Part shown: in pieces, positions 55,241 to 64,000 of the stretch | How the letters are laid out: every line of letters begins with the position of its first letter | Position numbering within the stretch: the first letter of the stretch is position 1 | Origin: Nemophila menziesii | Taxonomy: Eukaryota > Streptophyta > Magnoliopsida > Boraginales > Hydrophyllaceae | Length of the DNA stretch: 64,000 nt | Assembly: GCA_029959085.1 (NCBI GenBank) | Contig: JARWIR010000005.1 | Coordinates: forward strand, 34,217,350 to 34,281,349 | Direction: 5' to 3' | The notes under the pieces: generated by a model | What the model was told of the DNA's origin: nothing | Database searches by the model: none | What the model saw: only the letters and a program-made list of their open reading frames with translations | Program-made: the position numbers and the translations under genes

Positions 55241-58200
55241 TCAAGACAACCATTGATCAGGTACAGTAAGAAAATAAGTTGTCATAGCTTTCCTAAACCT
55301 TTTCTTATATTGCTTAGGAGAAATAATAGTAGGAGCAACATTCTTGGGCCCACCTAATATTCCAGAAGCTTTAACCCATGTCTCTAAATGCTTATCCCAT
55401 GTATATTGTCTCATAAAATCAATAATCCCCAATACTAACTCTTTTCCTTCATCATCCACACCAACAAGCAAAGAATAATCCATTACATCAATTGACTAAA
55501 ACACCATAAAATTAAACATCATTAATAATAATTAAAAAATAAAAAAAATAAAATAAAAAACTTACAGCTAAAAAAGATGTATCATTCCAAACAGCTCTTT
55601 CCAAGCTTCGTTTCGCTTTACTTCCAAGAAAAATAGGTTTCGTACAAAGAGTTTCCAAAAGATTCATATCTAATAAAGTCCCGTTTGTATCAGAATTATA
55701 ACGTGACCTCACAGATCCTTTAAGATCATAAATCTTCGAAATTCTTCTTTTATAAAAAAGATTCTCCATAACCATTAAATCAAGTTTCGATTCTTTCCCA
55801 CTTTTCAAATTCTTAACCTGATAAATACCGAGAATTTTCGCTAAACAAGTTGGACTACCCGAACTGAGTGACTCAGTCATATACTTAAAATACGAAGGAG
55901 CAAATTCTTGAAAAGATTCTAACTCAGTTTTCGTAACTTGTTTAATAATAAACCTATCATCAAAAGATTTAGCGAAATAAACATTACTTTTCCCACCTTG
56001 AGCACTCCATCTTTTACACCTACTTAATGACCGTAAAAAATCATTTCCATTAGCACAACATCTTGTTCTAAGAGCATCAAATTCTTTAGCGAAATAGCAT
56101 GTTACGAAGAATTTAACTTTATCTTTTAAAGATTCATCTTCAAAAGAGATACGTAAATGAGGTGAATTATTCGAAGAATCTTCAGATCCGTAATTACTAC
56201 TATAAGTAATGTAATCTAAATCAACCGAACCAAAAGATTGCCAAGCTGAAATATTTGCAGCTAAAGGGCTTCCATTATATACTCCTCCATCAAGAATATT
56301 ATTCGGTTTATCGATAATTCGCTCTTCATAATCTTTTGTACTTAACGCGTAAGATATTATACTCGTGGGTTCGTTTTCATAAACAGCTATTATAACTTCA
56401 TCTTTTCCGCTTTGTGGGACCATTAATCTTGCTCCTTGAGGTAAAATCGAAATGGAAGAGATAAAAGAAGATAAGTTTCTCTTTTGAGCTTCGTTTGGTA
56501 ATGTTTGAGAATAAGTTCTATGCATAATAGCTGAAACAGGATCTTTAACCATTGATTTATAATCCCCAGAAGCATGAAAAGATCGAATATTCGATAAATG
56601 ACTTTTTTTAATACGTTCTTGAAGTCTCACAGCTGAATCGAATGAAAAAACCCTAGCAGGTGAAATTACTCGATTAATAATAGGATTCTCGATATTTAAC
56701 TGTTCTGCACCAGTCCATGCTAAATCGATTTTCTCGGATAAAACCGAAGCTTCTGAAGGAGCACGCTCTAATGATGATGTCACTTTTACATCATCTACAG
56801 TATTATGATTGTATGTATCGTCGGTACATATAACTGATTTTGAACCCTCGTGAAAAATATCTTCATGAACTTGTTCAAGACTATCATAACAAGAATCGTT
56901 AGAAGATTCCTTAACTTCATCAAAGGATATAAAATTAGCAGTTTTTTCAACAAGAGAATCTAATGAATAAAGCCTACGATCCCATATATGTGAATTAATT
57001 AAAACTGAATGTCTCACACGATTAAGTTCAAGTATATCTATTGTAGCAGAACCTTGTTGAAGCATATCCTAATAAACAAACAAACAAAATATAATCATTT
57101 AACAAATAAAATATTTATCAAAAAAAACATTAAATTAAACTCACATTTAAATCATTCCTTTCCGTAAAAAGCAAATCTTTCAAATCCATAACATGATTAT
57201 ACAACTCATTCGTATCCGAAATTACATTCCCGAAACCTAAGAATTTCTGTTCAATATTTTCAAGAATATTCGACATCTCTGTATACATAGTTTCAACTTT
57301 TCTCAAAAGCTAAACACAAAAAAAAAAAAAAAAAATTAATTTCGATACCAAAAAAACACAAAATAAATAAAACTTCACCTCATCAGCTTCTTTTCTTATA
57401 TATTCTAATCCAGAAACTCCATTAAATTCAAGAATCGAAGGTGGTAAACAAACCGAAAGTATATCAATCGGTGAATATCGAAAAAACGCAACCATACTTC
57501 CAAATCTATTACACAAAAAAAAAAAAAAAACATTATTAAACAAACAAACATTAACATTAAATTTACGAAAAAAAAAAAAAAACATAACATACCCGTAAAA
57601 TCGTAAACAATCTCTTTGTAAAGAATGTCCACAACTAGCAATACGATTAGCTGTAGCATGATTTGAAAAACTTAATTCCAAAAACTTACCAAAAGATAGG
57701 CCCCACGCAGGATCAGACATTATAACACGATTAGTTACAGGTGGGACCCCATTACTAAGTCTATTACATTTAAGACATCTATGCCACATCCATATTTTCC
57801 CATCTTTTTCACCAGGTAATTTCAATTTAGGGTTTATTAATCGTTTAACATTAATAGTTAAATTCCCTTGTTGATGTGTATAACATATTACATGTCCTTC
57901 AGTAGGTTCTTTACATGTTACACAACTCGAACTTTGATCGAATAAATCATCTTTTAAATATCTTCCAAGTGGTTTATCGAAACTTCCGTAAAATTGTATT
58001 CTTAATAGTCTTGAACGTTCACATACGGACCCACTTATTATACATCTACTTGAAAATGATACTAATATATTTTGATGACTATCTAATTCCGTTACATTAT
58101 TATTTGGAGTCTCGTTTTCATCTAATAGTAACAGATTCTCACAAGATAATGAATCATCATCGTATTTTTCAGGGATTAATGAAATTGCATTATGATCTGA

Positions 58201-60157
58201 AACTGAATTAATCTTTTCTGGTATAGCTATCGAGGTTTTTAAATGCTTATTTGGTAATGAAGCACCTTCATCAGCTAAAAAAGAAGTCTCAAGTGATAAA
58301 TGATAAGCTGCAAAAATAGCGTATTGTATTACATGTTTAACTTTCTTTAATTCTTCACGAGATGAGCCTTTTAATAGAACCTAAAAACAATCATAAGTTA
58401 GTTTCGGATTTCAAATTATTACAAAGATTAAGGTAGTAATAGTATATGTACCGTGCAACCTAAACGCTTAGGACAACCTTCGAAAAACATTAAAGTTTTG
58501 GAGGGTTTTTTCGTAATAACCTCATGTTCTTCAGATACTTTATCTACACGAAAAAGTTCACAATGTCCTACACGAGTAGAGGATAAATGATCTATAGAAG
58601 GAGTTATTACAGAGCTTGTACACCTGGCGATTCTTTCTAATAATGGTCTTTTCACGTTTAATACTAACGAGATTTCTTTAGCTAATAAATATTCTTGTGC
58701 ACGTGAACATACACTTTTCTCTACTAATAACACATTTGGATGGTGTGCTTCGATTTTCGATACAATCATTTTCATATGATCAGTTTCCTGTAAATTTTTT
58801 AACGTTATATAATTTAATTTTGAATAAATTATGAAGTGAAATAAGATATAAACCTGTTGTAAAACTGTATCTAGAGATGAAAGTTGATTTGGAAGTCTTT
58901 GATATTCAAGTGCACCTCCTAATAATAGTAATCTCGCGTTTTTATACTGTGAAATCATACGCTTGTGTTTTATATTTTTCGTGCATACAACTCCTTTAAT
59001 AAGTGAGCTGTAATGATATATATATATATAATTAATTAATACCATATAATTCGTGTATAAAAAGTGAAAAAGAGGGTTTTTTTGTACCTTTCGTTAGGTT
59101 TTCCTGAAGCTAAACATTTAACTTTTACGTAATTACAAGGATCCATACTTCCACCTTTACTAGTATCGGGTTTTACGTAATTAGCAGCTCGCCAAGCTAA
59201 TGAAGTAATAATGGAAAGCCAATCTTCTTTATTGACGATTATACCCTCACCTTGTAAAAGTTGAGATACAAGAGCTGTAAAATGTCCATGTAAAGTAGCT
59301 CGTAAAGGTTCTTTTTGATCAATATTAACATTATGTCTTGAAAATTCATTAATTTCATCAGTTTCATCTTCATCATCATCTTCTTCATATGTGAAGAAGC
59401 TGTTCTCTGAGTCATCTTGTTCGAAATCAGGTGAAGGAGGAAGCCAAATAAGACCATTGTTTTCAAAATCCAATGATACTTTTTCCTCAGCTATGGTGTG
59501 GGACCCACGCTGTACAGGGCTGTCTAATGGACTTGTAGTTGTTTCACTGTAAATTTCTTGCCTATCACTAACACTAACACTAACACTAACACTAGTTGAT
59601 TCTAAATCAGAATTATCATGGTAGTATTGGCTTGTTGAATCTTCTTCTTCATCATCTTCATCACTCCTATAATACAAAACACAATTAACATTTAATTATA
59701 TGTATGTATATGTATGTATATGTATGTATATATACCTGATTAGTGAAGAAGGAAGGCTTGAAAATGAAGTAATGGTACTTTTAGTAAGCATATTTGGAGA
59801 AGGTGGTTCAGGGCTTTGTCTAGGAGAATCAGAAGGATAAATTTTCTCGCAATATTTTTTAGCACCTTTATGTCTAATACTTAAACCCGAACAATAAAGA
59901 CAAGATTTGATGTTCATAATAGGTTCAATTGAGCTTTTTAGATCAGCAAAAGAATCATAGCTTTGCACACAATTCATACATGAAACTCGATCACATGTTT
60001 CACAATAGTATTTTGGGCAAGATTTTGTGAAGTTTACTCCACAATCACAACGATTATTAGACATTTCTGATGAAGGTGTTTGATCTTTTTCTCTCCAAGA
60101 AATCCAATACCTAATTTTCTCTATCAAATTAGATAGTGAAGAATCAGGTATTCCCAT
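55241..60157 (-). CDS. FAB1: 1-phosphatidylinositol-3-phosphate 5-kinase, FAB1C/FAB1D type
   Basis: Makes PtdIns(3,5)P2 from PtdIns3P on endosome and vacuole membranes, controlling vacuole shape and membrane recycling. Nine coding exons on the minus strand, all GT-AG and in phase: 60157-59736, 59666-59088, 59007-58854, 58787-58452, 58380-57593, 57505-57379, 57309-57145, 57068-55566, 55495-55241; 1442 codons. Introns are 66-87 bp. The N-terminus (37-89) has nine Cys but no FYVE signature, as in plant FAB1C/D. An acidic, disordered part follows (140-290), with a Ser-Val repeat. A CCT/chaperonin-like domain lies at about 335-540 ([27 protein letters not shown]), then a Cys-rich region (620-800; [28 protein letters not shown]). 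The lipid kinase domain has the G-loop GGKSNVYF (1215), K1233, MVMENLFY (1289), IYDLKGS (1303), DYSLL D1364 and IID D1384. All catalytic residues are present. Start choice: MGIPDSSL matches the family; an in-frame ATG 45 bases upstream (60202) is possible. Confidence 0.93.
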
Positions 60158-60159
60158 AG

Positions 60160-60820
60160 ACTGTAAAATTCCCCACCCTAAATTATACAAATCAATTACC
60201 AAACTATTAACCCCAGATAAAAAATTGTGGGAATTTTGTTATGGTTACTACTGAGTCAACTCGATTTCTCTTTTTTGTAATAAAAAAGAGATCAAAAACT
60301 AACAAAACGGCATTGACTATCTCCTTTGAATTCACAAAATCTTGCAAAGGCAGAAAGCAATTACTAAAATCGAACTCACAAAATCTGACTATAATATACA
60401 CCAAATCTTAAGTATATAATAACACAATTGAAAAACAGGAAAAAATGGTAAAATTAACCAATTCCAGAATTATCAAGATTTGACCCAATAAACGAATCGT
60501 TTATTAGTTAATTCACAAGATCCAGAGCTTCGCACCAATAAAATTGAGAAACCAAGCATACCCAGATCAGAATTTTTCTCTATGACAAATAATCGAACAC
60601 TTTAAACCCACGATAACCCCACGATAACCCTACTCAATAAAGCTCTCGAGTTTAATACCACAAGGGAAGACCAATACCAAAACGAGATCAGGAAATATTA
60701 AGGAATGAAAAAGGTAAGGTTTATATTTGTATATTAAGTTATTCCAAGTAAGAAAAATGAAATCTCGAAGTTACAAGTAAAGGGAAAAGGAGAGTTTTTA
60801 TTTCCTTTTTTATATGTAAT
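60160..60820 (-). promoter_or_regulatory. FAB1-type gene leader and promoter region
   Basis: GAATTTTACAG ends three bases before the FAB1 start codon (acceptor at 60161-60162), so a 5' UTR intron is plausible. The donor and the first noncoding exon cannot be placed with confidence. No convincing TATA box was found. Confidence 0.3.
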
Positions 60821-62000
60821 TTAATGGGCTTAAAGAACAAAGAGAATGAGAATGAAAAGAAGGAAAAGGAAGATTATAGAAAAGGTTTCCTTAGACTTAG
60901 AAATGGAGGAAGAAGAGTTGGCTCGTATCTCCATAACTTGTTTCTTCTACTACTCAAAACACCCAATAACTTGATTAAATATTTCCTGGTAATATATTGC
61001 TTTCATTTTCCACTCACAACTTACATATATTTTATTCCCATACACCTCCAATAACTATCTGTTCTTTTGATTTGCTTTTAGCAATGTAACTATTTTATCT
61101 ACTCTACCCAACTTTTTAAAGTGCACAGTAGTAGGATTATACATGCACATGCACTTTCTCTCTCTAGTATATATTACTATTCAATGTATTGATGTCAATT
61201 GTCACGTATGTGTATCAATAATTCTTTATGCACTTAACTTATGGGTTATTTTTTTATTTTTTGGTCAAAAACTTATGGGTAACGACTATTTAGTCGTTTT
61301 AAGTGAATTTTGCAATTCAAACCTTTGAATCTTAATAGTTCCACATACATCTCTAGAATATTTCTAGTTAAGTGGTTTTAATACATTGTCTAAAGCCATG
61401 TTTGGGTGTATAATGAGTCTTAATTCGGATGCATTACACTGATAAAATTATTTGTTTTTGGTGTTTGACTTATAGATCTTAAAGAAGAAGAACATCAGAG
61501 GACCAGTTATTAGATGACATGTAGGTACAGATGAAGACTTGTTAAGATTAGATACATCAATATCCACAAGATCCAAACAACCGAAAGAAAATATAGCAGA
61601 AAGATGAAAATAAAAAGAATAACAAAACTAAAGACACAACAAAACTCAAATAAAATAAATATGTGTATCAGACAACTTTTTTTCTTTCTAGCAAACAACA
61701 AACGCAACCAAATTTTTAATATATTTTTTTCCTTCCAATCTAAATGGACTCGTGGTTCAAGACAAGAAATCACAGGCAAAGTCGAAATAAATCAAACAAC
61801 TAATAGGACCCCTAACCCGAATACAACAATGACAAACACACATAAAGCAAAGTCAACCCCGAAACTCCAAAAACGGCATAGTACGAGGAGGATAACGGTA
61901 TAATAACAAGGTTATACCTGGATATGGTACTTCCAAGATCCACGAGACGATATTGAAAAATAACCAATGGGTCTGAAGTTGTAGAAGTGAACACCAAAAA
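60821..62000. other. Intergenic, no gene recognised
   Basis: AT-rich with short open frames on both strands. Text at 61790-61960 (GGACCCCTAACCC, GGTTATACCTGG) could be LTR-like, but nothing supports a specific assignment. Confidence 0.35.
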
Positions 62001-62001
62001 A

Positions 62002-62290
62002 AGGAGTTGTTGAGTAAATATAAAACGATCATAATGATCATATTTCAAATAAAACCTTGACCTGATTCTCAGTAAGGGGTCATCGAGTAAATGTAAAATG
62101 ATCATAATGATCATATTTTAAATAAAACCTCGACCTAACCCTCACAAAAGGATCGTCAAGTAAATTTAATGATCGCATTGATTATATTTTAAATACTGAG
62201 CCTTGACTAACGTTCATAAAGGGTCATCGAGTAAAAGTTGAATGATTTTGATAATCATCTCTCGAAAAACACCAACCTAACTGTCGTTAA
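62002..62290. repeat. Tandem repeat of about 72 bp, 4 units
   Basis: Units start near 62002, 62075, 62150 and 62220. Shared text is GGGTCATCGAGTAAA, the palindrome-like ATGATCATAATGATCATATTTTAAATAAAACC and CCTCGACCTAAC. The first two units are most alike; the third and fourth are diverged. Confidence 0.8.
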
Positions 62291-63009
62291 GGTCAAGATG
62301 GTAGGGTCCATTAATACCTTCCTAAAAATGAAGTCAATAAATGAGACAGGGTTCAAAAAAACATAACGAATTGGTCGTAACATTAGAAAAACTCAATAAA
62401 TGCACCAAGCAAAAAAAAAACGTCTTTAAAAAATAGCAAAGCCTATGACACACACAATATACGGGAAAAGACAAACACCTTCAAGTCTCGAGCCTTTGAC
62501 TTCCGAAGTAGCGAAACACAAACATGTAAAAACTCACGAATGCACGAGATGTGGCTGTCACATGAGCTTCCAATAAGAGAGACTGGGGAAGAGTTACTTT
62601 AGAGATCTTGCACAAGAGAGACGAATGAATAGCCCTCTTCTCCAAAGAAAGATACAAAATTGCAAGAACACTCATATTGGTAGGACCTGGATAATTCACT
62701 ACAAAAATAGCTTTGGGGATGGTTGAAGACAAAAGCTGAAGCAATTACATTCCGCAGGGAAGTTCGAGCCCTTCGTAAAACACCAACTCTAATCATACAC
62801 GTATGATAAGCCATAGGTATGTTAGTAAAACCTCCAAGAGTCTTTTCTTAATTAAGGAAAAACTTCTCTTTGGACAATGTATATAAGGGGGAAGGGAAGT
62901 AAAAATAATTCTAGGGAATCTTGTCAAAAACATTTTGGGTTTCCCAAAAATAGGGAAAATGGTCATGACGTGATTCGATAAACAAAGAGGCATGCATGCC
63001 CTCATAAAA
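62291..63009. other. Intergenic, no gene recognised
   Basis: Open frames up to 87 codons on the minus strand lack any recognisable feature. Confidence 0.35.
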
Positions 63010-63370
63010 GCATACATACCCTTCTAACTCTTGTTGGTAGCTTAGAAGGAAATCTCTGCCCCATTAGAGATCTCTCTCGGGATCCTATAAATGGTTTCCG
63101 ATGATTGAGTTTCTAACCATATTGACTATCTAGCTACGCAAGACCTCTCGGTTCACTACCGCACCCTGGAGGCCTATATGCTACTTCGAAAATTAACCCC
63201 TCCTTCCCAGTGATAGTTTTATTACTTTCGCTACTCGCTATTTTTTCATAACACAGGTAGTATTATTGCAAACACAGTCAATGGAAATAAACTAGACACC
63301 ACTTCAATTAAATAATATAAGCCCCAATTTAGTTTAAACAAAAATGAATTAATCAAGGGTGTTCTGTTAA
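63010..63370 (-). mobile_element. Ty3/gypsy LTR fragment (unit E)
   Basis: Matches part of units A and B: CTTCTAACTCTTGTTGGTAGCTTAGAAGG, GACTATCTAGCTACGCAAGACC and TCACTACCGCACCCTGGAGGCCTATATG correspond to the CTCCTAAC, CTAGTTAGGCAAGCC and CTACCGCACACTAGACGCTTATG blocks at about 5213-5375. It is more diverged than A is from B. Orientation is inferred from the other units. Confidence 0.5.
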
Positions 63371-63399
63371 CTATATTGCAGAGAACATTAAGAGTGTTA

Positions 63400-64000
63400 T
63401 GTTGTGATACAACATGGTAATCAATGAGAAGTTTCTTATTTATTTCTCCAAGAATGTCGATGAAGGTATTGCAGAGGAGATCACTAGATGGAGTTGTTAT
63501 GTATGTGAGGATGTCTTGGGAAAGTATCTCGGTATCCTAATCGTCTCAGGAATACGACCTAGGAGTTTCTATAATGAAATGATTAATGGGTTACGGGACC
63601 GTTAACAGGATAGAAAGGACAACACATATCACTAGTGGGTCACATCATACAATCACATTCTATACACAGTGTTACACTAATGTACATCATTCAAGTAGAG
63701 AATCTCTAGTACTATGTGCCTCAAGATATTGTCAGGATAATGAGATACTTTATTTGGGGGTCTTCAGTGGGTCAAAGAAAAAGACATTAGATTTTATGGG
63801 TTAATATATGTCGCCCTAAGAGAGATGGGGGTCTAGGTCTTCAAAAATCAAAAGACATGCATATGGTACTCCTGGGTAAGTTGGGTTGGAAACGGGTTCA
63901 CGACTCACCCGTTATATGGATACAATCCTTGCGTCAAAAGCATTTCAAGCACAACCTTCTGCATTACATACAAAAAAATAGATTCTAAAATATGTAGAAC
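63400..64000 (+). pseudogene. LINE reverse transcriptase C-terminal fragment, runs off the edge
   Basis: Frames give INEKFLIYFSKNVDEGIAEEI, DVLGKYLGILIVSG (normally DLGKYLGVPI), then after frameshifts RYFIWGSSVGQRK, CRPKRDGGLGLQKSKDMHMV and LLGKLGWKRVHDSPVIW. These are the standard post-RT blocks of plant L1-type LINEs, here on the plus strand and interrupted by stops and frameshifts. It may continue beyond 64000. Confidence 0.75.

Overview
The window is nuclear DNA of a flowering plant. It is AT-rich, its genes have short GT-AG introns, and both conserved genes read as plant orthologues. The mobile elements are typical plant families: Ty1/copia and Ty3/gypsy LTR elements, L1-type LINEs, tRNA-type SINEs, a Stowaway MITE, and hAT-like and MULE-like elements. 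The quinolinate phosphoribosyltransferase resembles eudicot proteins. I cannot name a species from sequence alone.

Layout. 1-17.6 kb is a chain of minus-strand gypsy (Athila/Tat-like) pieces: LTR-like units at 1-1283, 2003-4813, 4837-7742 and 12715-15830, with degraded internal regions (gag, protease, integrase tail, post-pol ORF) between and beyond them. 17.6-20.1 kb is decayed, probably copia LTR sequence. 20.4-21.4 kb carries a 62-bp tandem repeat bracketed by short inverted repeats. 22.4-23.9 kb is a long-TIR, MULE-like element ending about 200 bp before the first conserved gene, quinolinate phosphoribosyltransferase (24146-25841, plus, 8 exons, 358 aa). 27.0-29.3 kb holds a hAT-like remnant with a SINE nested in it, then a minus-strand gypsy gag-protease remnant. 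That remnant is split by a structurally complete, very young copia element (29268-36886, TSD GTTAC, LTRs differing at 2 of 1163 bases).

37-46 kb has repeat-rich noncoding DNA, a SINE, a ~500-bp foldback element, a GGT microsatellite and a 1.5-kb non-autonomous hAT element (TSD GGTTCAGA) carrying a fragment of a DDX6-type DEAD-box helicase gene. 46.4-50.7 kb is a Stowaway MITE abutting a dead 4-kb L1-type LINE (minus). 50.7-55.2 kb is AT-rich with minisatellites. The second conserved gene is a FAB1/PIKfyve-type phosphatidylinositol-3-phosphate 5-kinase without a canonical FYVE domain (60157-55241, minus, 9 coding exons, 1442 aa). 60.8-64 kb ends with a ~72-bp tandem repeat, another gypsy LTR fragment and a LINE fragment running off the edge.

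The two host genes have no evident functional link: one makes nicotinate mononucleotide for NAD synthesis in plastids, the other makes PtdIns(3,5)P2 on endomembranes. The rest is a record of nested insertions. The most unusual signals are palindromic CGGTRYACCG arrays shared by otherwise unrelated LTR elements, the helicase-capturing hAT element, the foldback element, and the copia gag/pol boundary with two in-frame stops. All exon joins, frames and identities were worked out by eye, without database search.
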